Shown here: positions 32,764 through 41,457 of the stretch, piece after piece
How positions within the stretch are numbered: the stretch's first letter is position 1
Layout of the letters: each line of letters begins with the position of its first letter
Source: Streptomyces albogriseolus
Lineage (GTDB): Bacteria > Actinomycetota > Actinomycetes > Streptomycetales > Streptomycetaceae
Length of the DNA: 64,000 bases
Assembly (NCBI GenBank): GCA_014650475.1
Contig: BMVA01000001.1
Location: 62,001-126,000, forward strand
Reading direction: 5' to 3'
Position numbers and translations under genes: made by a program
The notes under the pieces: model-generated
The model's database searches: none
Told to the model about the DNA's origin: nothing
What the model saw: the letters and a program-made list of their open reading frames with translations, nothing else

Positions 32764-33891
32764 ATGGACAAAGGACGGTTCGCTGTCCCGGCCGGCGTCA
32801 CCGCGTGGGCGACTGCCCTGGGCGTGGCGGCGCTGATGCTGGGCACCGGCCTGTCCGGGCCCCACCCGTCCGGAGGGCGCGGGCTGCTCGGCTCGGTGCT
32901 GCTGGTGGCCGGCGGGCTGTCGCTGGCCGCGCACCGGCGGGCGCCCCTCGGGGTTCTGGCCGTCACCGGCGTATGTGCGGTCGGCTACCTGGCAGCGGGG
33001 TTCGAGGCGCTCGCCGTCTCCTGTCTGGTCGCGGTGTACGGAGCGGTGCGTGCCGGACACCGCAAGGCCACGGTGGCCGTCTCGCTGGGTCTGGTGGCCG
33101 CGCTCCACCTCACGGCCCTGGTCCTCCACGAGGGCACTCCGGGCGAGGCCATGGCGCAGGCCCGGAACACCCTTGAGCTCGCCTGGCTGATCGCCGCGTT
33201 CGCCGCCGGGGAGGCGGTACGGCAGGCCGAACGGCGGGCGGACGAGGCCGAGCGCACACGTGAGGAGACCGCGCGACGCCGGGCCGACGAGGAACGGCTG
33301 CGCATCGCACGGGAGTTGCACGACTCGCTCACCCACCAGATCTCCGTCGTCAAGGTGCAGTCCGAGGTCGCCGTCCACGTGGCCCGGCGACGCGGCGAGC
33401 CCGTGTCGGAGGCCTTGCTCGCGATCCAGGAAGCCGGCCGGGAGGCGAGCCGGGAACTACGGGCCACCCTCGAGGCGCTGCGGGACGACGACACCGCCCC
33501 GCCCCACGGGCTCGACCACATCCCCGGCCTCGTGGAACGGTTCCGGGGAACCGGCCTGCGGACCACCCTGACGATCACAGGGCATCCGCACTCCGTACCG
33601 GCCGCGGTGAGCCGCACCGCCTACCGGATCGTTCAGGAGTCGCTCACCAACGTCACTCGGCACGCCGCGGCCACCACCGCCTCCGTGCTCATCGACTACC
33701 GGCCGGAGGCCCTCGCTGTCCGCGTCGACGACAACGGAGAAGCCACCGTGCGGTCGGCGCCGACGCCGGGACACGGATTGCTCGGCATGCGCGAACGCGT
33801 GGCGGCCCTGGGCGGCCGCCTGTGCACCGAGCCGCGCAGCGCCGGCGGCTTCACCGTCCAGGCCGAACTCCCCACGAACGGAGCCTCGTGA
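32764..33891 (+). CDS. Sensor histidine kinase (NarL/DesK-type, HisKA_3)
   Basis: The 375-residue protein has about five N-terminal membrane helices (residues 10-150). A coiled linker rich in Glu/Arg follows, then the HisKA_3 phosphoacceptor ERLRIARELHDSLTHQISVV with H186. The HATPase domain carries YRIVQESLTNVTRHA (N box) and GHGLLGMRERVAALGG (G box). It would phosphorylate the LuxR-type response regulator encoded next, whose GTG start overlaps its stop by 4 bp. A membrane-embedded sensor without an extracytoplasmic loop suggests detection of membrane stress or a lipophilic signal. Confidence 0.93.
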   Translation: MDKGRFAVPAGVTAWATALGVAALMLGTGLSGPHPSGGRGLLGSVLLVAGGLSLAAHRRAPLGVLAVTGVCAVGYLAAGFEALAVSCLVAVYGAVRAGHRKATVAVSLGLVAALHLTALVLHEGTPGEAMAQARNTLELAWLIAAFAAGEAVRQAERRADEAERTREETARRRADEERLRIARELHDSLTHQISVVKVQSEVAVHVARRRGEPVSEALLAIQEAGREASRELRATLEALRDDDTAPPHGLDHIPGLVERFRGTGLRTTLTITGHPHSVPAAVSRTAYRIVQESLTNVTRHAAATTASVLIDYRPEALAVRVDDNGEATVRSAPTPGHGLLGMRERVAALGGRLCTEPRSAGGFTVQAELPTNGAS

Positions 33892-34550
33892 TCCGGGTCC
33901 TTCTCGTCGACGACCAGCCGCTCATCCGCAGCGGCTTCCGCGCGCTGCTCGACCTCGAGGACGACATCGAGGTGGTGGCGGAGGCCGCCGACGGCGAGGA
34001 GTGCCTGGCAGTCGTCAAGGAGCATCTGCCTGACGTCGCTCTCATCGACATCCAGATGCCTGTCATGGACGGCATCGAAGCGACCCGGCGCATCGCCGCG
34101 GATCCGGACCTGGCGGGCGTGCACGTCGTCATGCTGACCAACTACGGCATGGACGAGTACGTCTTCGACGCGCTGCGCGCAGGCGCCGCCGGCTTCCTGG
34201 TCAAGGACATCCTGCCGGAGGACTTCCTGCACTCCGTACGCGTCGCCGCCCGCGGTGACGCGCTGCTCGCCCCCGCCATCACCCGCACGCTCATCGACCG
34301 GTACGTCACCCAGCCACCCCTCGCCCTCACCGGCAGCGGGCTGGAGGAACTGACCGGCCGGGAACGCGAGACGGTCGCCCTGGCGGCACACGGCCTGTCC
34401 AACGACGAGATCGCCCGTCGCCTGGTCATCAGCCCGGCGACCGCGAAGACACACATCAACCGGGCCATGGCCAAGCTGCATGCCCGTGACCGGGCCCAAC
34501 TCGTCGTGTTCGCCTATGAGTCGGGCCTGGTGACTCCGCGCGGTGCGTAG
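33888..34550 (+). CDS. LuxR/NarL-family response regulator
   Basis: The 220-residue protein has a receiver domain at residues 1-120 with phosphoacceptor D54 (ALIDIQMPVMDGIEATR), the conserved T in VVMLTNYG and K in GFLVKDILPED. A LuxR HTH spans about 150-210 (LTGRERETVALAAHGLSNDE, IARRLVISPATAKTHINRAM). The GTG start overlaps the kinase stop. Its 3' end overlaps the convergent ABC-F gene by 37 bp. The likely binding site is the inverted repeat at 32681-32712. Confidence 0.93.
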   Translation: MIRVLLVDDQPLIRSGFRALLDLEDDIEVVAEAADGEECLAVVKEHLPDVALIDIQMPVMDGIEATRRIAADPDLAGVHVVMLTNYGMDEYVFDALRAGAAGFLVKDILPEDFLHSVRVAARGDALLAPAITRTLIDRYVTQPPLALTGSGLEELTGRERETVALAAHGLSNDEIARRLVISPATAKTHINRAMAKLHARDRAQLVVFAYESGLVTPRGA

Positions 34551-36175
34551 ACCTCGGACCGGGCCCGCCTCGGTGGGAGGGGGAGGTGGGCGCCGGTCCA
34601 GCGGGTGCGGAGGCGGCGGTCGTGGGAGACCAGGAGGATCGTGCCCGGGTAGTCGGCCAGGGCCTGTTCGAGGTCTTCGATGAGGGACGGGGAGAGGTGG
34701 TTGGTGGGCTCGTCCAACAGGAGGACGTCGCTCGGGCGGCTCAGCAGGCGGGCCAGGGCCAGGCGTTGACGCTGGCCCGTGGACAGGTCCGTGACCCGGG
34801 CGGTCAGGCGGTCCGCGGTGAACAGGCCCAGGGCGAGGAGGGTCTCGGTGTGCTCGTCCGGGTGGCCGGGCAGGCCGCGGGCGAACGCCTGCAGGACCGT
34901 CTCCCCCGGCCGGCCCGGCGCGGGTTCCTGCGGGAGGTGACCGATCCGGCCCCGGCGGGTGACCTGGCCGGTGTCCGGGGTGAGGTGGCCGGCCAACACG
35001 GTGAGCAGGGTGCTTTTGCCGGTGCCGTTCGGGCCCGTGATCAGCAGGCGCTCCCCTGCTTTGACGGTGAGGTCGGTGGAGGCGAGGCGGCCGGTGACGG
35101 CCACGCCCGTTGCTTCCAGGACCGTGCCCTGCAGACGGCCGCCCTTGGAGGGGGTGAGGGTGAAGCTCAAGGGTTCGGGTGGTGTGGGGACCGGGGAGGC
35201 AAGCAGGCGGCGCAGGCGTTCTTCCGCGTTGCGGATGCGGCCGGCCACGGACTGCTGGACGCGGCCCGCGGCGCGGTCGTAGGCCATCTTGTTGCCGTCC
35301 TTCATCGCCCGGCCGGGGGCGACGCGGCGGGCGGTGACCGTGGCCGCTTCCCGTTGCGCGGCTACGTCTGATTCCCAGCGGGCGTACTCCTGCTCCCAGC
35401 GGCGGCGGGCGGCGGCCTTCTCGGCGAGGTAGCCGGTGTAGCCGTTGCCGTAGCGGGTGACCGTACGGCGGTCCGCGTCCACCTCCAGGAGGGTGGTGGC
35501 GACCCGGTCCAGGAAGGTGCGGTCGTGGGAGACCGCGATCGTGGTGCCGGGGCGGGTGCGCAGGTGGTCCTCGAGCCAGGTCAGGGCCTGGTCGTCGAGG
35601 TGGTTGGTCGGCTCGTCCAGCAGCAGGACCTCCGGAGACGCGGCGAGGAGGGCGGCCAGGCGCAGGCGGACCTGCTCGCCTCCGGAGAGGTCGCCGATCG
35701 CGCGGGTACGGGGCAGGTGGGCCAGGCCCAGACCGTGCAGGGCGCGCTCCACCCGGGCGTCGGCCTCGTAGCCGCCGCGCAGTTCGAACGCCGTGAGCAG
35801 GTCACCGTACTCCGCCAGCACGTGAGTGTTGCTGCCGGTGTCGTCGGCCATGGCGGCTTCGAGGTGGCGCATGCGCGCCTGCATCGCGCGCAGGTCGCTC
35901 AGCGCCTCGTCCACCGCCTGCTGGACCGTGTGATGCGCGGGCAGGGTGCCGTCCTGGGGGAGGTAGCCGACGCCGCCGTCCGCCCGCACCGTCACCTCAC
36001 CACTGTCCGGCCGCTCGGCGCCGGCCAGCAGGCGCAGCAAGGTCGACTTGCCCGAACCGTTCTCCCCGATGATCCCGGTACGTTCACCCGCGGCCAGGGT
36101 GCAGGAGACCGCATCCAGGACGAGACGGCCGTTGTACGACTTCGAAACGGAGCGGGCGGTGATCTGCGTGGGCAC
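34514..36175 (-). CDS. ABC-F family ATPase (antibiotic resistance type)
   Basis: The 553-residue protein has two complete ABC domains joined by a basic linker and no membrane segments. Walker A sequences are GENGSGKST (about residue 38) and GPNGTGKST (about 375). Signatures are LSGGEQVRLRLA and LSTGQRQRLALA, and both Walker B sites read LLLDEPTNHL. ABC-F proteins of this type bind the ribosome and displace antibiotics acting at the peptidyl-transferase centre. Divergence from a TetR gene with its own operator fits inducible resistance to a macrolide, lincosamide, streptogramin or pleuromutilin-like drug; specificity cannot be read from sequence. Confidence 0.9.
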   Translation of the reverse strand: MPTQITARSVSKSYNGRLVLDAVSCTLAAGERTGIIGENGSGKSTLLRLLAGAERPDSGEVTVRADGGVGYLPQDGTLPAHHTVQQAVDEALSDLRAMQARMRHLEAAMADDTGSNTHVLAEYGDLLTAFELRGGYEADARVERALHGLGLAHLPRTRAIGDLSGGEQVRLRLAALLAASPEVLLLDEPTNHLDDQALTWLEDHLRTRPGTTIAVSHDRTFLDRVATTLLEVDADRRTVTRYGNGYTGYLAEKAAARRRWEQEYARWESDVAAQREAATVTARRVAPGRAMKDGNKMAYDRAAGRVQQSVAGRIRNAEERLRRLLASPVPTPPEPLSFTLTPSKGGRLQGTVLEATGVAVTGRLASTDLTVKAGERLLITGPNGTGKSTLLTVLAGHLTPDTGQVTRRGRIGHLPQEPAPGRPGETVLQAFARGLPGHPDEHTETLLALGLFTADRLTARVTDLSTGQRQRLALARLLSRPSDVLLLDEPTNHLSPSLIEDLEQALADYPGTILLVSHDRRLRTRWTGAHLPLPPRRARSEVYAPRGVTRPDS

Positions 36176-36263
36176 GCGGGTTCTCCTGGACGTTCGAGTG
36201 ACGGGCGGCCGTGGTGGGCCGGAGGGCCGGGTGAGCGTCCGGGAGGAGCATCTTTCACATCCC

Positions 36264-36285
36264 TAATGCGACAACAGTTGCATTA
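36264..36285. promoter_or_regulatory. Putative TetR operator
   Basis: TAATGC-N10-GCATTA forms a 22-bp inverted repeat in an AT-rich patch. It lies 11 bp before the TetR start and about 90 bp from the divergent ABC-F start. Confidence 0.6.
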
Positions 36286-36295
36286 AGATGCTGAC

Positions 36296-36991
36296 ATGAC
36301 GGCAGGGGGCGCGGCAAGCGCACAACCCGGAGCGGCGCCACGACCACGGCAGGCGGCGCGCGCCGAGGTCCCGGGCGAGGGTGAGAGGGCCGCCGGGGCT
36401 GCGGTGCGGCGGCCGGGTGGGCGCAGTGCCCGGATCCGGGCGCAAGCACTGGGAGCTGTAGAGGAGTTGCTGGTACAGGAGGGGTACGACGCGCTGAGTG
36501 TGGACGCGGTGGCCGAGCGGGCCGGCGTGCACCGCACCACCGTCTACCGGCGCTGGCGCGACGTGGGCGGACTCCTCGCCGACGTCCTCGACGCCGCCGG
36601 CAGCGACGCCTGGCGGCCGCCCGACACCGGCACGCTCGAAGGCGACTTGGTCGCCGTCAACGCCGAGCTGGAGGCCGGCCTGACCGATCAGCCTGTCACC
36701 GCCGCGCTGATCGCCGCCTCCTTCCGCTCCCCCGAGGCGGCCGCAGCGCTCCAACGGTTCTGGGACGACCGGTACACGCGGTGCGCGGTCGTGGTGGAGA
36801 GGGCCGTTGCGCGGGACGAGGTCCCTGAGGGAACGTGTGCGCGCAGGGTGCTCGTCGCCGCCACGGCCCCGGTCTATCAGCAGATCCTGCTCATGCGGGA
36901 CCGAAGCGACCCCCTCCTCGCGGAGCAGGCGGCGCGGGGAGTGGCGCTGGCCGCCGCGCACGGGGTGTTCGTCGGCGGGCAGCAGGAGTAG
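36296..36991 (+). CDS. TetR-family transcriptional regulator (TetR_C_11-like)
   Basis: The 231-residue protein has about 45 N-terminal low-complexity residues. A TetR DNA-binding domain follows (SARIRAQALGAVEELLVQEG, YDALSVDAVAERAGVHRTTV, YRRWRDVGGLLADVL). The C-terminal domain includes GTLEGDLVAVNAELEAGL and LQRFWDDRYTRCAVVVERAV. It is divergent to the ABC-F gene and probably controls it. The start ATG has little ribosome-site support, so an internal start closer to the HTH is possible. Confidence 0.88.
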   Translation: MTAGGAASAQPGAAPRPRQAARAEVPGEGERAAGAAVRRPGGRSARIRAQALGAVEELLVQEGYDALSVDAVAERAGVHRTTVYRRWRDVGGLLADVLDAAGSDAWRPPDTGTLEGDLVAVNAELEAGLTDQPVTAALIAASFRSPEAAAALQRFWDDRYTRCAVVVERAVARDEVPEGTCARRVLVAATAPVYQQILLMRDRSDPLLAEQAARGVALAAAHGVFVGGQQE

Positions 36992-37139
36992 CGAGGCGCG
37001 GTCCGGGCGGCGCGCACCCGAGGGGTGTCACCCATATGGCCTGCAGTGATGGCAGGGCACACGCAGTCCGGCGAAGGTGGGGTGGGCTTCGCCGTCCACG
37101 CCGGACAGGCCCCCCAACCGATCCTCAAGGAGCTCAGCC

Positions 37140-37709
37140 ATGTCTGATCGCAACACCGCCATCCGCAGCCTTCACGATCTCGGCCTGGCCGCCTGGTTCG
37201 GGGGCTCGCTGATGGGAGCGGTCGGCCTCAACGGAGCGGCCCAGGACGAAGGCGGCACGGAGGCGAGCCGTGACCGAATCGCCTCGTCAGGCTGGGCGAA
37301 GTGGGCGCCGGTCAACGCCGCCGCGATCGGAGCGCACCTGTTCGGTGGTGGCGGGCTGCTCGCCGTGAACGCACACCGTGTCGCCACCCAGCAGGGCGTT
37401 GCCGCCTCCACCGCGGCCAAGACCGTCATCACCGCGGCGGCTCTGGCAGCGACCGCCTACGCCCGCGTCCTGGGCAAGAAGGTCGAACTGGGCTCCTCCA
37501 CCGATCCCGAAGACGCCGAGAAGGCGGCCAAGCACCCGATCGACCTCGACAAGGCGCGACGGCAACTGGCCGCCGCGCAGTGGGCGGTACCGGCCCTGAC
37601 CGGGTGCCTGGTCGTGCTCAACGCGCTCCACGGCGAACAGCAGCGCCCGACCGAGCAGATTCCCGGCATGTGGGAGCGGGCCCGCTCCGCCACCCACCTG
37701 ATGCGATAG
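37140..37709 (+). CDS. Hypothetical membrane protein
   Basis: The 189-residue protein starts MSDRNTAIRSLHDLGLAAWF and has about four hydrophobic segments (GGSLMGAVGLNGAA; APVNAAAIGAHLFGGGGLLA; ASTAAKTVITAAALAATAYA; AVPALTGCLVVLNALHGEQQ). It resembles unnamed Streptomyces integral membrane proteins and I know no function. AAGGAG lies about 7 nt before the ATG. A clear hairpin terminator follows, so it is monocistronic. Confidence 0.75.
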   Translation: MSDRNTAIRSLHDLGLAAWFGGSLMGAVGLNGAAQDEGGTEASRDRIASSGWAKWAPVNAAAIGAHLFGGGGLLAVNAHRVATQQGVAASTAAKTVITAAALAATAYARVLGKKVELGSSTDPEDAEKAAKHPIDLDKARRQLAAAQWAVPALTGCLVVLNALHGEQQRPTEQIPGMWERARSATHLMR

Positions 37710-37747
37710 AGCCGCGCGACGCACGAGGTTTTGCCATGTGGCGTCCA

Positions 37748-37773
37748 GGTAACCGCCCGGGCGGGCGGTTACC
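37748..37773 (+). terminator. Hairpin terminator
   Basis: GGTAACCGCCC-GGGC and the exact complement of the first arm form an 11-bp stem, 38 bp after the stop of the membrane protein gene. Confidence 0.75.
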
Positions 37774-37860
37774 CGCCCCCTGCCTGATTGGCGGCCCGCC
37801 CGGACGGGCACCCGACGGCCGGAGAGCGATGCGCGCTCCGACGGCTGACCCGGAGATGTG

Positions 37861-38394
37861 ATGGCCAACCGCGTCTACACCATCGGGCATTCGACCCGCA
37901 CCTTCGACGAGGTGCTGTCCATGCTGCAGGAACATTCGATCACCCACGTCGTGGATGTGCGTTCCTATCCGGCGTCGCGCAAGTTTCCGCAGTGGAATCA
38001 GGACGCGATGATCGACAATCTCCCTCCGGCCGTCCACTACCGGTGGATCAAGGAGCTGGGCGGCAGGCGGCACACCCCCAAGGGTGTCGAGAGCGTCAAC
38101 AACGCGTGGCGGGTGAAGGCCTTCCGCGACTATGCCGATCACATGATGAGCAGCGAGTTCAGAAAAGGGCTGGATGAACTGCTCGACCTGGCCGCGCAGG
38201 GTCGGCCGGTGATCATGTGCAGTGAGGCCGTGCCGTGGCGCTGCCACCGCAGACTGATCACTGATGCGCTGCTCGTCGCCGGGGTCGAGGTCGTGCACAT
38301 CATGTCCGCCACAGTGACAAAACCGGCATCCTTGAACGAGTGGGCAAACGTTCACAACGGTCGCATCACCTACCCTGCGCCCTGTGGTGCGTGA
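37861..38394 (+). CDS. DUF488 family protein
   Basis: The 177-residue protein begins with the DUF488 hallmark VYTIGHSTRTFDEVLSMLQE. It continues with VVDVRSYPASRKFPQWNQ, YRWIKELGGRR and the Cys-containing IMCSEAVPWRCHRRLITDAL. The C-x(n)-CHR pair is conserved and may form a metal or catalytic site; no biochemical function is established. GTG 37858 is an alternative start. Its stop overlaps the region of the following alkyltransferase-like start, so the two are coupled. DUF488 genes are often near DNA-repair genes. Confidence 0.9.
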   Translation: MANRVYTIGHSTRTFDEVLSMLQEHSITHVVDVRSYPASRKFPQWNQDAMIDNLPPAVHYRWIKELGGRRHTPKGVESVNNAWRVKAFRDYADHMMSSEFRKGLDELLDLAAQGRPVIMCSEAVPWRCHRRLITDALLVAGVEVVHIMSATVTKPASLNEWANVHNGRITYPAPCGA

Positions 38395-38395
38395 G

Positions 38396-38704
38396 ATGAG
38401 CAGGGACATCGTCGCCGAGGTCCGCGAGGCAGTCGCAGCGGTCCCAGCGGGAAGTGTCGCTTCCTACGGAGACATCGCAGAACGGATCGGAACAAGCCCG
38501 CGGCAGGTGGGGCGCGCGATGGGCCTGCTAGGCGAAGGTGTGCCCTGGTGGCGCATCGTCCGCGCGGACGGCACGCCCGCGACGTGCCACGAGGGCCAGG
38601 CCCCTCGGCTGCTGGCCACGGAGGGGACACCGATGCGCGGGACGCGCGTGGACATGCGACGCGCACGGCACCGCGGGGAGCCGCCTGTCCCACCAACGCC
38701 GTAG
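38396..38704 (+). CDS. Alkyltransferase-like protein (ATL, MGMT family without active Cys)
   Basis: The roughly 102-residue protein has the DNA-binding half of O6-alkylguanine-DNA alkyltransferase: VPAGSVASYGDIAERIGTSP, RQVGRAMGLLGEGVPWWRIV. The PCHR active-site motif is PWWR here, so alkyl transfer is impossible. ATL proteins bind O6-alkylguanine, flip it out and recruit nucleotide-excision repair. ATG 38396 is one base after the DUF488 stop; a GTG at 38384 in the same frame would overlap it by 11 bp. The pair probably responds to DNA alkylation damage. Confidence 0.88.
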   Translation: MSRDIVAEVREAVAAVPAGSVASYGDIAERIGTSPRQVGRAMGLLGEGVPWWRIVRADGTPATCHEGQAPRLLATEGTPMRGTRVDMRRARHRGEPPVPPTP

Positions 38705-38796
38705 CCGCGAGCCCGTACGAGGCCGCCAACCAGGCGTCGCCGCGGTGGACTTCGCGCCGGCTGACGGCGGTGGGTGGCGGACTCGCCGGCGAGCGC

Positions 38797-39099
38797 TCAG
38801 GCAGGGGCGTGACGGCCGGCGTTCGACACCGTGGGCGGGGTGGCGTGGCGCTGCGCCCGCCCTGCGGTCGCCGGGACTGCGAGGCGCCGGAGGGCGACGG
38901 TCGCCGTGATGTACAGCGCGGCGAACACGGCCAGGAGGAGAACGCAGACCCACAACTGCCGGCTCCCGGCGGCCTGCCAGCCGGTCAACGCGGCAGAACC
39001 CGCCCACAGCACCATCGCCGCGGCGTAGAAGGAGCGGATGCGGCGGAGCTGCCGCACAGCGCGCGTCAACTGAGTACGTTCACTCTTCTTCGGTGCCAT
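38797..39099 (-). CDS. Small two-helix membrane protein
   Basis: The 100-residue protein has a basic N-terminus (MAPKKSERTQLTRAVRQLRR) and two hydrophobic helices (YAAAMVLWAGSAALTGWQAA; LWVCVLLLAVFAALYITATV). The C-terminus is disordered. It resembles small unnamed membrane proteins of Streptomyces. No function can be offered. Confidence 0.7.
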   Translation of the reverse strand: MAPKKSERTQLTRAVRQLRRIRSFYAAAMVLWAGSAALTGWQAAGSRQLWVCVLLLAVFAALYITATVALRRLAVPATAGRAQRHATPPTVSNAGRHAPA

Positions 39100-39249
39100 G
39101 CGCCCCCGTGTACCCCCGAATCACGCGCGCAGCCGACCTCGTCGGAGTCGAGTGGCCTCCCGCCTGCACCTGCCGGTTCCTGCCCTCCCCCCTGCGGCTG
39201 CTTCAGCGTCGGCCGCCAAGCTCCTTGGACACGGAGGTAGGGTCGGCTC

Positions 39250-39756
39250 ATGCCCGAGTTGCAGCGGCTCCACGCCGGTCATGCCCCGGCGGTGCTGGCT
39301 TTCGAGCTGGCGAACCGCGCGTACTTCGCTGCCTCGGTCCCCGATCGCGGCGACGAGTTCTTCGAGCGGTTCACCGGCCGGTTCGACGCGTTGCTGGCCG
39401 AGCAGGACGCCGGCATCTGCGCCTTCCACGTACTGGTCGTGGAGGACGGCTCGGTGCTCGGCAGGTTCAACCTCGTCGACATCGAGAACCACACCGCGGA
39501 GCTCGGCTACCGGGTCGCGCAGCGTGTCGCAGGGCGGGGTGTGGCGACCGCGGCCGTCCGGGACATCTGCCGACTGGCCGTGTCGGAGTACGGGTTGCGT
39601 ACGCTGCGGGCGGCCACCGTCCATCGGAACATCGCGTCTCAACGCGTACTGGTCAAAGCCGGGTTCGTTCCCGCCGGACCCGTCGATCCGGCTCACGTCG
39701 GCGGCGAGACGGGCACGTGGTATCAGCGCGACCTGGTCGACGCGGTATCGCCGTAA
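39250..39756 (+). CDS. GNAT-family N-acetyltransferase
   Basis: The 168-residue protein has a RimJ/RimL-like GNAT fold. The substrate strand is FHVLVVEDGSVLGRFNLVDI, and the acetyl-CoA pyrophosphate loop QRVAGRGVATAAV corresponds to the Q/RxxGxG/A motif. The late ATVHRNIASQRVLVKAGFVP carries the conserved Asn and Phe. It probably acetylates a protein N-terminus or a small amine. The gene appears monocistronic, and the substrate is unknown. Confidence 0.88.
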   Translation: MPELQRLHAGHAPAVLAFELANRAYFAASVPDRGDEFFERFTGRFDALLAEQDAGICAFHVLVVEDGSVLGRFNLVDIENHTAELGYRVAQRVAGRGVATAAVRDICRLAVSEYGLRTLRAATVHRNIASQRVLVKAGFVPAGPVDPAHVGGETGTWYQRDLVDAVSP

Positions 39757-39957
39757 TGTCGGCGGGTCACGTAGGCGCCCAGAACGCCTGCGGGCCGCCG
39801 CCGCGGTACGGGGACGTCGTGATGCGAGCCCGGGGAAGGTGTGGTGGAGTGGGTTCCGGTCGCCTGTGGTGCCAGGGACGACATGGCGCCCGCGTGCGCC
39901 GGGGGCGGTGCAGTGAGGTGCCTTCCGGGAGTCACTCCCGACGGGAGGGAGTACATC

Positions 39958-40815
39958 GTGTCCCCCACGACATGGTTCATCACCGGCGCGTCCAGCGGTC
40001 TCGGCCACGCACTGGCCCAGCATGTGCTGGAGCGGGGGCACCGGGTCGTCGCCACGGCGCCGGTGGTCGCTCCCATGGCCGGCTTGGCGGACCGCCACCC
40101 TCATGAGTGCCTGGTCCTTCAGCTCGACGTCACGGACGGTCGCCGGTGCGCCGAGGCCGTGCGGGAGGCCGAGGAGTGGTCCGGCGGCATCGACGTCCTG
40201 GTCAACAACGCGGGTATCGACTTCATCGGTGCTCTCGAGGAACAGCAGGAATCGGATTACCGCGCGGTCTTCGAGGTCAACTTCTTCGGGGCCGTGACAC
40301 TCACCCGGGCGGTGCTGCCCGCGATGCGCGCGCGTCGCCGCGGGACCATCGTGAACATCTCGTCCATGGACGGGCTGGCGAGTCTGCCCGGGAACGGCTT
40401 CCACTCCGCGAGCAAGTTCGCCCTGGAGGGTTTCACCGAGGCCCTGTGGCAGGAGATCGAGCCCTTGGGGCTGCGAGCGCTGCTGATCCAGCCGGGCTCC
40501 TTCCGCACGGGGATCGAGACTCGCACGCGCGCTTCCGGGGCGCCGATCAGTGATTACGCGGTCACCGCGGGAGCCTTCCGGGCCATCATGAACAAGGTGA
40601 CTCCCGACATGTTCCCGGGTGATCCGGCCAGGGGGGCGGCGGTGATCTTCGACGAAGCCCTGTCCCCCACGCCACGGCACTGGGTGGTCCTGGGGAGTGA
40701 CGCCCAGCGCAGGATCGGCGTCAAACTCGACCAGTTGCGTGCCGAGTACGAGGCCGGGAAGGACGTTGCACTCAGCACCGACTTTCCCGGGAGCGGTGAG
40801 TACGCGATGCTGTGA
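39958..40815 (+). CDS. Short-chain dehydrogenase/reductase with His in place of catalytic Tyr
   Basis: The 285-residue protein has the NAD(P)-binding TGASSGLG (T9-G16), D57 after the third strand, NNAG (83-86) and the catalytic-region Ser in NISSM (S135/S136). The YxxxK motif reads HSASK: K153 is present but the Tyr position is H149 (codon CAC instead of TAC). Classical SDRs need Tyr as general acid/base, so activity may be lost or changed. The GTG at 39958 follows GGGAGGGAG. The rest of the protein, including the substrate-loop PGSFRTGIETRT, is intact. Confidence 0.88.
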   Translation: MSPTTWFITGASSGLGHALAQHVLERGHRVVATAPVVAPMAGLADRHPHECLVLQLDVTDGRRCAEAVREAEEWSGGIDVLVNNAGIDFIGALEEQQESDYRAVFEVNFFGAVTLTRAVLPAMRARRRGTIVNISSMDGLASLPGNGFHSASKFALEGFTEALWQEIEPLGLRALLIQPGSFRTGIETRTRASGAPISDYAVTAGAFRAIMNKVTPDMFPGDPARGAAVIFDEALSPTPRHWVVLGSDAQRRIGVKLDQLRAEYEAGKDVALSTDFPGSGEYAML

Positions 40816-40887
40816 ACGCGTCGGAGAGGTCCGCTCGACAGTGCCGCCGGGTAAACCGCTGGTCGGGGTCGAGCGGGACGCGGCAGG

Positions 40888-41457
40888 ATGATCCGCATGA
40901 CCTTGCCCACTCCCGAACTGCACACCGATCGCCTGCGACTTCGGCCGTTCTCCGAGGGCGACGCGGCGCCGCTCTACGCCTTGCACAGCGACCCTCATGT
41001 GCTGCGCTACTGGGACTCCCCACCGTGGACCGACCCGGCCCGCGCCCAGCGCTTCCTCGCGACGTGCCGCAGGATCGAAGAGGAAGGCACGGGAGCGCGG
41101 GTGGCCGTCGAGCGGGTCTCCGACGGCGCCTTCATCGGCTGGTGCGGGCTCATCGACTGGAACCCGGACTTCCGTAGCGCGGTGCTGTGTTACGTCTTCG
41201 ATCCCGCGGCCTGGGGACACGGGTACGCCACGGAGACCGTGCACGGCGTCCTGAGGTGGGCTTTCGACACCCTGGATCTCAACCGCGTCCGGGCCGACGT
41301 CGACACACGGAACGGGGCGTCGGCGCGCGTACTGGAGAAGCTCGGCTTCGTCCACGAGGGCACCCTCCGCGAGGACTGCGTCGTCAACGGCGACGTCTCC
41401 GACTCGTGGGTCTACGGACTTCTCCGGCGTGAGTGGCGTCCGGTGGGGGTGCGTTAG
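40888..41457 (+). CDS. GNAT-family N-acetyltransferase (RimJ/RimL type)
   Basis: The 189-residue protein begins with the typical PTPELHTDRLRLRPFSEGDA. It contains IGWCGLIDWNPDFRSAVLCY, the CoA loop AAWGHGYATETV and LNRVRADVDTRNGASARVLE, KLGFVHEGTLRE. This is the ribosomal-protein-alanine acetyltransferase-like subgroup, many of which act on antibiotics or metabolites. Several Met codons near the start make 40888 or 40897 possible. Confidence 0.9.
   Translation: MIRMTLPTPELHTDRLRLRPFSEGDAAPLYALHSDPHVLRYWDSPPWTDPARAQRFLATCRRIEEEGTGARVAVERVSDGAFIGWCGLIDWNPDFRSAVLCYVFDPAAWGHGYATETVHGVLRWAFDTLDLNRVRADVDTRNGASARVLEKLGFVHEGTLREDCVVNGDVSDSWVYGLLRREWRPVGVR

Noticed and set aside
38396-38704. Active O6-alkylguanine-DNA alkyltransferase
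   Set aside because: The active-site Cys motif PCHR is PWWR here, so it cannot accept the alkyl group.
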